Source of the DNA: Gentiana macrophylla
Taxonomy: Eukaryota; Streptophyta; Magnoliopsida; Gentianales; Gentianaceae
DNA: 64,000 bases
Assembly (NCBI GenBank): GCA_026214975.1
Contig: CM047810.1
Span: 35,141,318 to 35,205,317 of the forward strand
Direction: 5' to 3'
How positions within the stretch are numbered: position 1 is the first letter of the stretch; the number at the start of each line of letters is the position of its first letter. The position numbers and the translations under genes were made by a program. Below, piece after piece: positions 35,216 to 48,800 of this stretch. Under the pieces are notes generated by a model. That model worked only from the letters and a program-made list of their open reading frames with translations. It was not told the DNA's origin and did no database searches.

Positions 35216-36994
35216 GTGGTATCGGAGACAGACTTTGGGCTTAAGCAATAAGCATAATTTAATTGCGTAGTAATTAATCAATAGATGCAAGATTTAAAAT
35301 CACGAGACGTTTAAAACAAAAAAAATGGTGCGATTTGGGGGCTCGGCCGACTGGCGGCGGCGGCGGCGGTGGGTCTAGGGCTGCCGTCGTCGGCTGTCCT
35401 CTTCCAAACGGGGAGATCGACTTTTTGTTTTGTGATATTTATTGTGCATAGATATCTCTTTTGTTTAGTTGTGTAATGTGGCCAACCAATGGTTCAAATA
35501 GTTTGGGCCATTGAGAAACCATAGTGGCATATTAACTAAAATATTGGGCTTACCAAATTTTGATTTGGAATAGGCCTAGGCTCCTTTCCAAATATTTGAT
35601 TTGGAAAAGGCCTAGGCCTAGGCCACTTTCAAAATTTTGATTTTGAAAAGTGGCCAGACATAAACCAAATTTGGTTTAGGAAGATGCCTTTTGGTTTAGG
35701 AAACCAAAGGCATCCCTTTTGGTTATGAATCAAAAGGAAAGAAAACAAATAGGAGACCTTAAATTTTTAATTTTAATTTGACAAGTTCAAATTTAATAAA
35801 ATTGAAATTAAATCGATTTAAAATTAAATGTTTATTTTATTTTCGATTAAGTCATATAATTAATGAAAATTTATTTAATTATTTGAAGTGATAAAATAAG
35901 ACGCATAAGTAGTTAAAATTAGAATTTGATCTTTTTCATAAGATAAAAATTGTATGGATTAGATATGTAGATATATTGTAATTATATGGACCCCGATTGA
36001 TCATGGACTCGACCAATAGGATAGATGTGAATGTTTTCTTTATGTTGGTTTTTGAAATTGTCATAGGCCGTTATGAAGAACGTGACCTAGTTTACTTTTT
36101 TCATTTATCCCATTCCCGTTAGCTCCCCTCACTTCCCCCCGTGTGCGGCGGGTGTAATTATTTATTAGATAGATTATTATGTAACAAGAATGGAGCAAGA
36201 AGACGAAGACTAAAGAGAGATAAATAACCCATTGACGTACAACAATAAATATCCTATTGGCGGTTGCAGATACCCTTAGTTTGTGACCCTTGATTTAAAT
36301 CGCTTGTATTCGAAACCGCACCTAGGAAAAGTCCATGATCATACCGGTTATTTTATGCACGGAATGTTGTGTATGTTTTACTTTATATGATATCGTAGTA
36401 ATATGCACATAGTAGATGAGACCATAATCAAACAAAATTAATTAAGTGAATTAATTTAATATTATTCCCACGATAAAAACCGAGCCAAAATTGTCTCACA
36501 ATATTATAATGACGGTGAAGAGCCCTTGTTCGGATCCAACTGATCGGCCCTCATCGGGAGTTGACCTACCACGGGTATATCGTTATTATCGAGATATGAT
36601 CGTTACGAGATCCCATGAATATTTGGGTTATGACTCGACTAAAATCTTACGGTGATTGGCCCTCGTCATGACCGTCTAATTTTAGAGACAATGGGGTTGA
36701 CTATCACATAGAGATGTGAAACGTCAAAGAGTTGACTAGTCATCCACTAGGAGCCGCATACGATGCGACTGGTAAGAGTACCTACCTTTCGATATTATCT
36801 CGGTTGATCGGCCCTCGTCGGGAATCGAGGTAACTAGATGGATCCCAGCCGCTAAAGAATTGAATAAATTCTTGAAAGCCAATTGGGAATAGTTGGCTAG
36901 TGGGAGTAAAACCTTATAAAAATTTTTAAGTGCAAGTTTAGGGTTTTAATACATGAGCTTTTACTTATTCTATTTTTATTTATTGTTGTAGAAA
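35216..36994 (+). other. Untranslated leader of copia 5
   Basis: 1.8 kb between the primer-binding site and gag. It holds a short GGC repeat (about 35352-35370) and six consecutive hairpins at 35553-35737. No coding sequence is seen. The remainder is AT-rich, with CTCGTCGGGA words near 36550 and 36810. Confidence 0.7.
35553..35737 (+). repeat. Array of six consecutive hairpins in the leader
   Basis: Stem-loops at 35553-35568, 35583-35610, 35621-35655, 35662-35677 (perfect 16-bp palindrome AAACCAAATTTGGTTT), 35683-35714 and 35715-35737. Stems are 6-15 bp with loops of 0-7 nt, placed end to end. They could form RNA structure in the genomic transcript, for example for packaging or dimerisation (inference). 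Confidence 0.75.
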
Positions 36995-39900
36995 ATGTCA
37001 AACAAATTGAACCTTCGTTTTATCATCGACAATAAGCTTGACCAAACTAATTTTCTCGATTGGGAAAGAAACCTCAAAATCGTTTTGAGGCACGAGAAGA
37101 TTGGCTATGTCTTGGACGAGGCCCTACCGGAAAAGCCCACTGAGGGTTCGGCTGCGGATGATGTCGAGAAGTATAACAAGCACTGTTCAGTACTGATGTT
37201 AAATGTATCATGCTTGTTTCTATGACACCTGAACTGCAGAAACATCATGAGTCTATGGACGCCTACATAATCATGGTCCACCTAAAGGAACTCTATGCTT
37301 CTCAGTCTCGCACTGAGAGGTACGAGGTCTCGAAGGCCTTGTTTGGTTGTAAGATGACATATGGGACTGTTGTGGGGTCACACGTGCTTAAAATGATTGG
37401 GTACATAGAGAGGCTTGGGAAGATGGGCCACAAGCTGGAACGAGAATTGAGTATTGACTTGATTCTGCAATCTCTACCTGATCTCGTAGTTCATGATGAA
37501 TTATCACATGAACAAGATAGATTGCTCTTTTGTGGAGTTATTGAACATGATGAAAACTGCTAAGGGCACTGTAAGGAAGGGAAAGCAAGTGTTGCTGGTC
37601 ACTTCTAGCAAGGGCAAGGCAAAAGCCCAAAAGAAATCCAAGAGGGCGAAGGCTGCACCTAAGCCAACGCCTAAAATTGCGAAAGACAAATCCTAGGATG
37701 CTTGCTTCCATTGCGGTGAGACCGGACATTGGAGGAGAAACTGCAAAGGCTTCTTGAGTACCAAGAAGAAGCATTCTGATGATTCGACTTCAGGTATATT
37801 TATGACTGAGATCAACATTACTTCTTCTAACTCTAACTACTGGGTATTAGATACTGGTTGTGGTTCTCATATTTGCACGAATATGCAGGCACTAAGAAGA
37901 ACTTGAGAGCTAAGGAAAGGATAGGTGGACCTACGCGTTGGGAATGGAGCAAGTGTTGTTGCACTAGCCATAGGAATTTATTTTCTTTCATTGCCCAGTG
38001 GGCTAGTACTTGAACTTAATAACTGTTATTTTGTTCTTGCTTTTACGAAGAGCATTATTTCTATTTCCGCATTAGATGTTGATGGATTTTCATTTACGTT
38101 TGAGAATAAATGTTGTTCTTTTTCACGTGATGGAATTTTTTATGGTACTGGCATACTTAGCAATGGTCTCTACACATTAGATATGAATGTTGACACACTT
38201 AATATAAACAACAAGAAAGCCAAGATAAATGACTTGAATGAATCCTACTTATGGCATTGTATACTTGGCCATATAAATAAGAATCGCATTTCCAAACTCC
38301 ATAAAGATCGAATGTTGGATCAATTCGATTACGAATCGTTTGATACATGCGAAGTTTGTTTACTTGGTAAGATGACAAAGTCACATTTTAGTGGCAAAGG
38401 GATAAGATCCAATGAATTGTTTGAGCTCATACATACTGATGTATGCGGCCCAATGTCAATTCAAGCCAAAGGAGGATACTCTTATTTTATCACTTTCACT
38501 GATGACCATTCTCGCTATGGTTATATATACTTAATGAAGTACATGTCTGAGGCCTTGAAAAGTTCAAAGAATTCAGATGTGAAGTCAAAAAACAACTAGG
38601 TAAAGAAGTCAAAACACTTCGATCTGATCGAGGCGGAGAATACCCAGATGGAGAGTTTCAAGACTATTTGAAGGAGAATGGGATTCTACCTGAATGGACC
38701 CCTCCCTGGACGCCACAGATGAATGGCGTGTCTGAGAGGAGGAACCGCACCTTGTTAGACATAATGCAATCCATGATGAGCTACGCAGTCCTCCCAAAAT
38801 CATTTTGGGGGTATGCTCTAAAAACCACATCCTATACACTGAACCGAGTTCCATCAAAGACGGTTGAATCCACACCATACGAGGTATGGCATAAGAGGAA
38901 GCCGAGTCTATCATATCTTAAACCTTGGGGTTGTCCGACTTACGTGAAGCGGATGATGCCTGACAAATTAGAGGCTAGATGTGACAAATGTCTATTTGTG
39001 GGCTATCCTAGAGAAACTAGAGGATACCAATTTTACCATCATGAGGAACAAAAGGTGTTTGTTTCCAGGACTGGCCACTTTCTGGAGAAAGATTTTATTC
39101 TGGATTGGGTCAGTGGAAGTAAGATTGATCTTGAAGAAATTCGAGAACCACTTACGGATAACAGTCAGTTGATGGAAGTAGAGGAGACGCCACATACAGA
39201 TGTGATGCCAACCCCTACCGTGGACACACTAGCACCTCGAAGATCCAGCAGGGAATGCCGTGAACCCGAAAGGTATACTGGCGTGTATCTCATGGGAGAT
39301 GAGGACCCTAGAACTTATGAAGAAGTGCTATTAAGGCATGCAAAGAGAAATGGCTGGAAGCCATGAATTCTGAAATGGAATCCATGAATGACAACCAAGT
39401 TTGGAACTTAGTTGATCCACTTGAAGGAATAGTTCCCACAGGGTGCAAATGGGTCTTTAAGAGACAGACCGACATGGACGGCAACGTGACTACCTACAAA
39501 GCTAGGTTAGTAGCAAAAGGTTATAAGCAAAGACAAGGAGTTGACTATGACGAAACCTTTTCGCCTGTTGCCATGTTAAAATCCATTAGAATTTTGCTTG
39601 CTTTTGCCGTATACCATGATTACAAAATCTAGCAGTTAGATGTGAAAACTATCTGAGGAAGTGTATATGACACAGCCTGAGGGTTTCACAACCAATGACG
39701 CCAGGATGGTGTGTAAACTGCAAAGATCCATTTATGGATTAAAGCAAGCTTCTCGGAGTTGGAATCTTTGCTTTGATGAGATAATCAAACAATTTGATTT
39801 CATCAAGAACGAAGATGAGCCCTGTGTTTACAAGAAGGTTAGTGGGAGTGCCATTGTGTTCTTAGTGCTTTATGTAGACAACATATTGCTTATAGGGAAT

Positions 39901-40857
39901 GATGTGCCAATGTTACAATCAGTCAAAGCTTGGTTATCCAATAAGTTCTCAATGAAGGACTTGGGTGAAGTAGCCTACATTCTAGGAATCAAGATCTATA
40001 GAGATAGATCTAAGAGGTTGCTTGGTCTGTCGGAATCCAATTATATAGACAAGATCCTGAAGAGATTCATCATGGAGCAGTCCGAGAAAGGATTGTTGCC
40101 CATGTCATATGGGGTCTACCTGTCGAAAGGAATGAGTCCTAAGACAGAGGAGGAAAGGGCACAAATGAGTAAGATCCCTTATGCTTCAGCAATTAGGTCT
40201 ATCATGTATGCCATGTTGTGCACTAGACCATATGTCTCGTACCCTCTTAGTATGACTAGTAGGTACCAGTCCAATCCAGGTGAGGGTCACTGGATTGCTG
40301 TCAAGAATATCCTCAAGTACTTAAGGCGTACTAGGGATATGTTCCTGGTTTTCGGGAATGATGATTTAGTATTACGAGGTTATACAGATGCTAGTCTCCA
40401 AACTGACAAGGATGAATTTAAGTCACAGTCTGGATTTGTTTTCACGCTTAACGGCAGAGCAGTGAGCTGGAAGAGTTCCAAGCAGGAGACTACTACAGAT
40501 TCTACAACGGAAGCCGAATACATAGCAGCCTCGGAGGCAGCAAATGAAGCGGTTTGGATGAAGAAGTTCATTACTGAACTTGGTGTGGTTCTCTCCATTG
40601 AAGGTTCAGTGCCTCTGTACTGTGATAACAATAGGGCGATATCTCAGTCAAAGAAACCAAGGTCTCATCAGAATTCCAAACATGTGCTACGGTGCTATCA
40701 CTTGATTAGAGAGATAGTAGATAGAAGAGATGTAAATATAGAGAAAGTCCACATTGATGATAATATAGCTGATCCGTTAACCAAGGCATTGTCTCAAGCA
40801 AAGCATGAGAAACATGTTCACATGCACAGGCTTAGGCATATGGGTGATTGGCTTTAG
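36995..40857 (+). pseudogene. Copia 5 gag-pol polyprotein, decayed
   Basis: Gag begins MSNKLNLRFIIDNKL at 36995 and continues through the UBN2 core (FLDWERNLKIVL, HLKELYASQSRTERYEV) to the zinc knuckle CFHCGETGHWRRNC near 37705. Protease WVLDTGCGSH near 37845. Preintegrase LWHCILGHINKNR near 38250. Integrase with IHTDVCGPM, LRSDRGGEY and MNGVSERRNRTLLD to about 38900. Reverse transcriptase from 39400, where the catalytic motif reads YVDN instead of YVDD (near 39872). RNase H with DASLQTDKDE and STTEAEYIAASEA, ending RHMGDWL at 40857. Stops and frameshifts occur near 37200, 37560, 37695, 38599, 39366 and 39630. Confidence 0.94.
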
Positions 40858-40871
40858 GCCAAGTGGGAGAT

Positions 40872-42711
40872 TGTTGAATAGGTGCCCTAAACCAATCCGG
40901 GTTGGACCGGATCCGACCGGGTCGGGTCATTTACAGTCTATTTAGTTTATGTAATAACTTTATTATGATTAATAAAGTCACTTGTGTTATTATATATTGT
41001 TTATCTTCATATTATTTGTTGTATATATATAGTAACGTCCCTAGTGTCAAACTGTGATAGAGAAACCATGATAGAGATTATGGTTGATGAGATTTCTAAT
41101 CACTCTAACAGGTTTGGTACTTAAATGTCTCTAGTCTTGTGTAATGTCAAATGGGACATTGATAGTATAATCAGACTATCACGTATTGGATGTCTTCTAT
41201 CTTATAGAAGGTAAGGATAGATCTTGCCTATCGAAGTGTAGAGACACTAGGACTGTAAATGGATGTGTATTAGAGAATGCGTACGTTAGACTGATCAACT
41301 TACATTATGTGTCACACTCTGTGGCGGTTGTGTAATTATCCTTTACACCGGAGTCTTCATGGAATCACGGTGTGGATTGTCATACTTTGACACTATTGAG
41401 AATTCCCCTAGCCATGGGGCGATCATGCGGTAGTGATTGGGTATGATATTGAAGCATGCGGAGTATACATTATTGGTCGTCCTAGAATCCCGTATCCTAT
41501 GATAAGGATCGAATATCCGAAATGGCCTTCTTATAAGGAATGTCTAGCTCTCGAGAATCTTTGCAAAGTGGGAGTAAATGTGTTATTCCGAGAGAGCATG
41601 ATATCCAGATTATAAGATATGATAGTTAATTTATTGACACTCGAGAGACGATCATATGGATATTATTACAGCGATAGGATTGTAAGTTACACGGTAACTG
41701 CTTCACATGAAAGGTAGTAGTCATTGCTTTTGACTCTTCTGATGATTGGGGGTCACGGTGTGTTGCTAGACGCTATCCCGTGATCGTTAGGCATGAAGGG
41801 CATTTTCGTAATTTGCACTTTGTGTCTACGGCCAACATATTTGGAAGCCTATCGGGTCACACACATATGAACATCGAGTCGGATTAAAATGCAGTTATAG
41901 TTGATAACCAAATAAGAAAAGTTTATCTCTAGACTATAAAGGTTATAGTGGTAAATTAATATGGTGGTATTTATTTATTATGAATAAATAAAATACAAGA
42001 TATTAATTATATACAAATTATATTAATTAAATAATATTCCGGATGCCAATTAATTGACATATGGGGCGCCACATCCAAGGGTATAAGATACACTCGGATT
42101 GTGCACTTTAAAATTATTAAGATTACCATAATATTAATATTGGATATTAAGTGATTTTGGAAAAATGGATTTATGGTAATAAGTTAAATATAATCAATAT
42201 AAGATATTGGCAATATTTAGATTTTATTTAATATGAGATATTGCAATAAAAGAGATAAATCAATCTAGAAGATTTTCCTTATTTTATTGGGAAAATGTTT
42301 TCTTCTCCTCCACTCTATTGGGGCGCCACTTTTGACTATAAATAAGAGGTGGGTGTCAAGCTCTTTTGTACATCACAATTGCAAGAGATAATAATTCTTG
42401 TGTAAAATAGAGAGCTTCCAATAGAGAGTTTGTGATGGAGGAAAAAGACCGGTCTAGCAACCGGAGTTTTCCAATAGCAATCCAAGGAGGATTTCGGCGA
42501 GGAGTTCCTGTGGATTATCGATAGAGGCCGGACGCGTGGACGTCTTGCGCACTGTACTACTCTCCGTTGACGGTCAAAGCGACGATCTTATAGATCATCA
42601 AGGTATATTCCGTCAAACTACTTAACGTGTTTATTGCATTAAACGAAGAACGATCTAGAAAAGGAAATCAAATTTTAAATTCCGCTGCGTTAAACTGGTG
42701 ATTTCCTAACA
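40872..42711 (+). repeat. 3' LTR of copia 5
   Basis: 1,840 bp, closely matching 33426-35215 with indels near 40960-41040 and 42395. TATA box near 42337. Confidence 0.93.
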
Positions 42712-42716
42712 TTTGT

Positions 42717-43036
42717 TAGTGCTTGGTTGGTTAATTTTGTTATTCCTTCAAAAGCACAGAGTATCATGTTCAAATTTATTGCTAGGGATATTTGGTTAGA
42801 TCTTGAATCCAGATATTCTAGATTGGATGTGTTTAGAGTTTCTGATTTGTTAGAAGAAGTGCTTACTGTAAAGCAAGGTGAATTAGATGTCACTAGCTAT
42901 TTTACTAGAGTCAAGACACTATGGGACGAGATTGACCTTATGAGGCCCACACCAGTCTGTAAATGTGAGCCTAGGTGTACTTGTGACGTTCTCAAAGTGT
43001 TTGTTGGTTATGCAGAGATAGAAAAGGTTATTAAAT
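42717..43036 (+). pseudogene. Copia element 6 gag, second part
   Basis: Continues the gag broken at 33425: SAWLVNFVIPSKAQSIMFKF, DIWLDLESRYSRLD, VTSYFTRVKTLWDEIDLMRP and CKCEPRCTCD. It ends abruptly at VIK, about 43036, where a TGTTAGAAATAA sequence begins, probably another LTR inserted or recombined. Confidence 0.85.
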
Positions 43037-44165
43037 TGTTAGAAATAAAATTTATGTTTTGATGATGATTCATCACTTAATCAGTTATTGTTCTTAAACC
43101 CTATTGATGAAGTGTCATAACTAGCTGTTATAGTGCAAAGCAAAAAGTTGTCTAGAAATCATTGTATAGGATTCAATAGAGTCTGATATTTGTATAAGTT
43201 AATCAGACAAGCACTGTAATAATTCTAGGTTCAGAACTGAGAAATTGGGTAAATAGCTTAAGGAAACTGAAATCCTAGAAGGAAACTGATATCCTGATGT
43301 AAGTATCTAAGATCCTAGGGAGATACTGGAAAACTGACAAAAGAGCACACCAACAGAAACTGAAGAAGGTAAGTTCGCTAAGGGAACAAAATCAGTTGGC
43401 TAATCTAGAAGATAGAAGAACTGAGGGTTCAGACTTAGTTATTGAAGATTGAAAGACTGAGGGTTCAAACTCAGTTTATGAAGACTAAGTTGAGACTATA
43501 AAGTTAGACTTCAGGCAAGTTTGTTATGACCTGAACTGACTTTATGGATCTTGTATAAAGGACTAAGAATCGTGAGGACAATGATATCTTAGATGTTAGA
43601 TTGAAAATGGTGTACTTTGATGTAGTCAAATATAATCAGAAGAAGAATATAGTACTGAGATTTTGAAGAAGAGTAAAAACTAAGTTAATGCTCTTAAAAC
43701 TGGAAACTGACTATGTCATGTTTAAAATCAGTTTTGAACTGAAGTCAAGAGAAACTGAAGACAAATCAGACCGTTATGAATCAAGCAATTTAATTGGTCT
43801 ATAAAGTGTCCTTTCTGACACTGACATACAAAAAGAAAAGCAGGACCACTAACGGCTATAAGGATTCAAATTCAAATGAACTAACCGTTAGAGAAACCCC
43901 TATAAATAGAGTTCTTCTACACCAACAAGAAAAAAGGAATTCTAAGAATTAATCTAATCAAGAAAGTTCATACTAAAGGAGAAAGCAAATCAAAAGAATA
44001 CCCGCGAAGCATTAAATTGCAAGATCAAGAAATTTCTTCAAGTGTTCAAAAGCATTCAAAGAAGAATCAAGATCAATCATTTGAAGAAAAACAAAGCCAT
44101 GTATAACTTTTATATCAAGAAGAAAAAGCTCAAATCACAATTGAATCATAGTTATTGATTCAAGT
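43037..44165 (+). repeat. LTR fragment with its own promoter
   Basis: It begins TGTTAGAAATAAAATT at the gag break and contains AACGGCTATAAG and a TATA box TATAAATA at 43901-43908, preceded by an ACTGAAG-rich U3-like region. The form resembles LTRs of SIRE/Maximus-type copia elements, but the 3' end and primer-binding site are not seen and the right border near 44165 is approximate. Confidence 0.5.
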
Positions 44166-45452
44166 CTCAACTGGCGTTGCCTATTGGATGTTACCGAGGG
44201 GTATTGTCGTGCAGCTGGGATATCAGGATCAGACGTTGGGGATCCTTTAGTTAATGTGCTCCCCATTGACTGCGACACGGACTGGATCTGCAATTGCCAT
44301 ATCAATAGATGTCTTCCCTCCGTTTGCGGGGTTTTCCAAGGGGATCCTAGCCGTAGACCTCTGAGTAACACTTTGCTTTGTACTTTGTTGCTTTTCTTTT
44401 ATTAGCTCACTGTCATCATACTTGTGTATTTTGAACTTGTATGACCTTAATTTCTGTAGTGATGACTAATCCTACCAAGGCAAGGAACGACACTATTGCA
44501 AAGAAGAGAGCCGCGGCCATAGCTAGAGAAAAAGAGCTTCGGGCCCATCAGAACACGGCTCTACTGGCAGTTGATGAATAAACCACAACTGGAGAGGCCG
44601 ATTTAGAGGCGCAATCTTAGCCCTCGATTCCCCATGCTCGTGAGAAAAGGATCGTAATTGGCTCTTCGGCTGTTGAGAAACGAGCTTATGAATCCGCGGC
44701 TGAAAAGCCCATGAAGAAGAATAAGAGTGGTGAGTCCACTGGCGCCTCGGGAACTATTGTTTTGGATAGCCCCGAGAAAGTTGACGAGTCTGCTCCAAAA
44801 GAATCCAGGTTGAAAAACGGCCAAGCTTCTAAATTCTTTGCTCCTTCCCCCGATCAAAGTACTATTCTAGATCTTTGAGGCGTTAGCAGCTCCAGTAATC
44901 CCTTGGCTGCAGCGCAAGCTGAAAAAGGGGGAAATGTGGCCCCATCGACATCATCTCAAGGACTTGCTATGGGGGAGGTCAATCTTCGACATACGGAGGG
45001 CTCGTCGATGTGGACACGCCCAGAATTCAGAAAGCCAACAGATAAAACTGAGGCCACCTTGCTTGCTAATGCGATCAGCTCCAAGCCTCATCTTCGAAAT
45101 TTCCCTATGTCCCAACTTGATGAAGTACGGACGGAGATTGGTCGTGGTATCACGAACCGAATTTATATGGTTGATCAGGTGGATCCGTGGGGTGGACTAT
45201 TGAAGTCGATTGACGACCTGCCTGCCATTGCCGGTGATGCCCTTTGTGTGGTAAGTCTTCAATTTTTGCTTTCTTTGTGTTTTCCTCCCCCTTGCTAGTA
45301 TGTTTCTGATTTGTGTCGATTTCAGCTGGCTACCATCATGAAGCAAGCCACAAGAATGTGTAAGGAGGAGCCTCATGGGAGAACGCAGGCCGTTGGTCAG
45401 GTAAAAAAGTTAGAGGCCAATCTGGATCACGCTTCCTTGGAGCTTCTAAAAA
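44166..45452 (+). pseudogene. Intron-containing transposon-protein remnant
   Basis: From the ATG at 44462, which follows a possible splice acceptor TTTCTGTAG, the frame reads MTNPTKARNDTIAKKRAA and continues, with stops at 44579 (TAA), about 44618 (TAG) and 44877 (TGA), to WTRPEFRKPTDKTEA and WGGLLKSIDDLPAIAGDALCV. A clear intron at 45251-45325 (GTAAGT...TTTCAG) separates a last piece with a coiled-coil-like sequence (VKKLEANLDHASLELLKT). The plan recalls plant proteins labelled putative gypsy-type transposon, but the assignment is tentative. The gene is cut at 45452 by gypsy LTR sequence. Confidence 0.5.
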
Positions 45453-45642
45453 CGGTGTAGTAACTTGTGAGAATTCCTAGAAAGCCTCCTTAGCTTTTCT
45501 TTTGCTCTCAGACTTGCAGGAAATCAATTTTCAACTTCTGATAACTTACTAGTCTAGTAGGAGGTTTATTTTCCCAAATAAAACCTCTCCCCACTATATT
45601 CCCCATTAGTCCTTAATTGTCTTTTAATTACAATTGGTCCCC

Positions 45643-45707
<65 letters not shown>

Positions 45708-45825
45708 TCGAATTATATACATATATGCGATTGTATTTTCTTTATTCCATAAATTAGAAATGAATATAATATTTCATTTTTGCAAAATGACACGTCTGCC
45801 CTTTCTCGAAAATTGGAATATTACA
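45453..45825 (-). repeat. Truncated 3' LTR of gypsy 7
   Basis: 373 bp corresponding to the first 489 bp of the 5' LTR, including a (TA)n run at about 45645-45703. The break falls at AAAACGGTGTAG. Beyond it lies the transposon gene remnant, not LTR sequence. Confidence 0.88.
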
Positions 45826-45835
45826 TTCCTCTCCC

Positions 45836-48800
45836 TTAAGAGGAGTTTTGCCCTCGAAACATGAACATACCTGGTAATTCCAAAAAGTCTGGGAACTCTG
45901 TGATCATGTCGTCTTCCACTTCCCAAGTAGCTTCGTTTGGTGAGTGATTACTCCATTGCACCAACACCAAAGGGATCCGTCTCTTGATCATCTTTTCCTT
46001 CTTATCCAAAATTTTAACTGGTTTCTCATCATAGGCAAGGCTGTTCTGAAAAACTTCTGGATCAACAGTAGCTTCAACATCTATCTTCGTCAAACACTTC
46101 TTTAACATCAAAACGTGAAACACACTGTGAACTCTTGACATAGACTCTGGCAACTTCAATTTGTAAGCCAAAGGTCCTACTCTTTCGATGATCTCGAAAG
46201 GTCCAACATACCTCGGACTTAGTTTTCTTTTTTGTCCAAACCGTTTGACTCCCTTCATTGGTGAAGCTCTCAAGTAGACTCTATCACCTACATCGAACTC
46301 CAAAGGTCTTCTACGAACATCAACCCAAATTTTTTGACGATCTTGAGCTGCCTTCAAGTTCTTCTTTACCAACAAAACCCTTTCCTTAGCTTGCTCCACT
46401 AGTTCTGTCCTGGTGAGTTTCTTCTCCCCAACTTCATCCCAAAACAGCAGTGTCCGACATCTTCTACCATACAAAGCTTCAAACGGCGGCATACCCAAAC
46501 TTGCATGATAACTTTTGTAGGCAAATTCAGCCACGGGCAGGTAATCATCCCATGATCCACCTACTTCCAAAACACATGCCCTTAACATATCCTCAAGTGT
46601 TTGGGTTGTTCTTTCTGATTTTCCATCCATTTGAGGGTGAAAGGCCATACTCAAGTCCAAAGTTGTACCCAAAGCCTTTTGTAAACTCTTCCAAAAATAA
46701 CCGATGAACCGACCAGCACGATCTGAGACTATTGAGATAGGTACTCCATGCAACTTCGCTATATTATCCAAATATAGTGTGGTCGTCTTCTTCAATGACA
46801 TATCAACTTTTGTAGGTATGAAATGGGCTGACTTAGTCAATCTGTCAACGATCACCCAAATCATATAATGACCACTCTTTGTTCTTGGCAAACCGGTAAT
46901 GAAATGCATGGTGATCTTATCCCACTTCCATTCGGGGATGTATAAAGGCTTCAACATACCTCCTGGTTTCCTATGTTTAGCTTTTACCTTCTGACACGTA
47001 TCCCATTCTGTCACAAACTTTTCTATTTCCAGCTTCATAGAATGTCACCAAAAGTATTCCTTCAAGTCCCTATACATCTTTGTAGCTCCCGGGTGGACTG
47101 CAAAAGCTATCCTATGTGCCTCATCCATAACTCTCTGTCTTAAGTCTCCAACGTTTGGAACACACAACCTATCTTGGTACCACAGATTCCCATTCCTGTC
47201 TAGCACATAACCAACCGTAGGCTTTTCTCTAGCAACTCGTTCCAAGTCAACTAACGCCGGATCTTCATCTTGTTTACCCCGGATGTCATCCATCAACTCT
47301 GACCTTGCCAACAATTTGAGCCACAAACTGACGGTTTCCACACTACTCAAAACCCTAGATTTTCAGCCCATCTAACTGTGTTGTAGCAACTTCAACCCCT
47401 GAAACCACCGACCCTGGTCTTCTAGTCAATGCATCTGCAACCATATTTGCTTTACCCAAATTATACTAAATATCCAAGTCATAGACTTCCACAAACTCTA
47501 ACCATCTATGTTTCCTCATATTCATATTTTTTTGTGTAAAGAAGTACTTTAAACTCTTATGATCTATGAAGATCCTAGCCTTGACTCCATACAGATAGTG
47601 TCTCCAAGTCTTTAAGGCAAACACTACTGCTGCCAACTCTAATTCATGTGTCGGGTAGTTCTTTTCATGCACCTTGAGTTTTCTAGATGCATAGGCGATA
47701 ACCTTACCTCCTTGCATCAACACACAACCCAAACCTTGTCCAGGAGCATCAGTGTAGACATCATAGTTGTCAAAGATCTCCGGAACTTCCAAAACTGGTG
47801 CTGATGTCAACCTCCCCTTTAGAGTTTGAAAGGCTCTCTCACACTCATCAGTCCAGTCAAACTTCACATTCTTTTGGGTGAGTCGAGTGAGTGGTGTAGC
47901 TATCTTAGAAAAGTCTTGCACAAACTTCCGGTAGTAACCCGCTAAACCCAGAAAACTTCTTACCTCTGACACTGTGGTAGGTCTTGGCCATTTCTCAACT
48001 GCTTCAATCTTTTCCGGGTCGACTTGTATACCATCCCCAGAAATCACGTGACCCAGAAAAATGACTTGATTCAACCAAAACTCGCACTTCAAAAACTTAG
48101 CAAACAACTGTTTCTTCTTTAAAGTTCTCAACACAATTCTTAAGTCTTCTTCGTGCTCCTTTTCATCCTTTGAGTAGATAAGGATATCATCTATGAATAC
48201 AGTCACAAACTTATCCAAATATGACATGAAAACACGTTGCATTAAATCCATAAAAGTTAATGGAGCATTAGTGAGTCCAAAAGGCATAACCAAGAACTCA
48301 TAATGTCCATATCTTGTACTAAACGTTGTTTTAGGTATATCCGCTACTTTTATCTTCAACTGGTGATAACCTGACCTAAGATCAATCTTGGAGAACACTT
48401 TCTTACCGTGCAACTGATTGAGCAAATCATCAATCCTTGGTAGAGGATACTTATTCTTGATAGTCAGGTTGTACAATGCTCGGTAGTCAATGCACATCCT
48501 CATACTACCGTCTTTCTTCTTAACGAACAAATCGGGTTCCACGTTGAGGTACTTGGCTGAATTAGGTTTCTTTCTAACATATCTTTGAGTTGAGCCTTCA
48601 ACTCTTTCAATTCAGCCGGGCCATCCTATAGGGTACCTTAGCAACTGGTGCCGCTCCCGGTACCATCTTGATTTCAAATTCTATCTCCTTGTCCGGCATG
48701 TTTCCCGGTAGCTCATCCGGAAGCACTTCGGGGTACTCCCTTGCTATTGGAGTTTCTTCCAACTTAGGCTTTACTTGTGCAACATCCACTGCATACAACA

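Larger units (their letters stand above)
33426..42711 (+). mobile_element. Ty1/copia retrotransposon 5, long LTRs, complete
   Basis: A 9,286-bp element with LTRs 33426-35215 (1,790 bp) and 40872-42711 (1,840 bp) and the perfect duplication TTTGT (33421-33425 and 42712-42716). The primer-binding site TGGTATCGGAGAC is at about 35217-35229. The polypurine tract AAGTGGGAGATTG precedes the 3' LTR. The leader before gag is about 1.8 kb. Long LTRs and long leader suggest the Angela lineage (inference). It sits in the gag of element 6. Confidence 0.95.
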
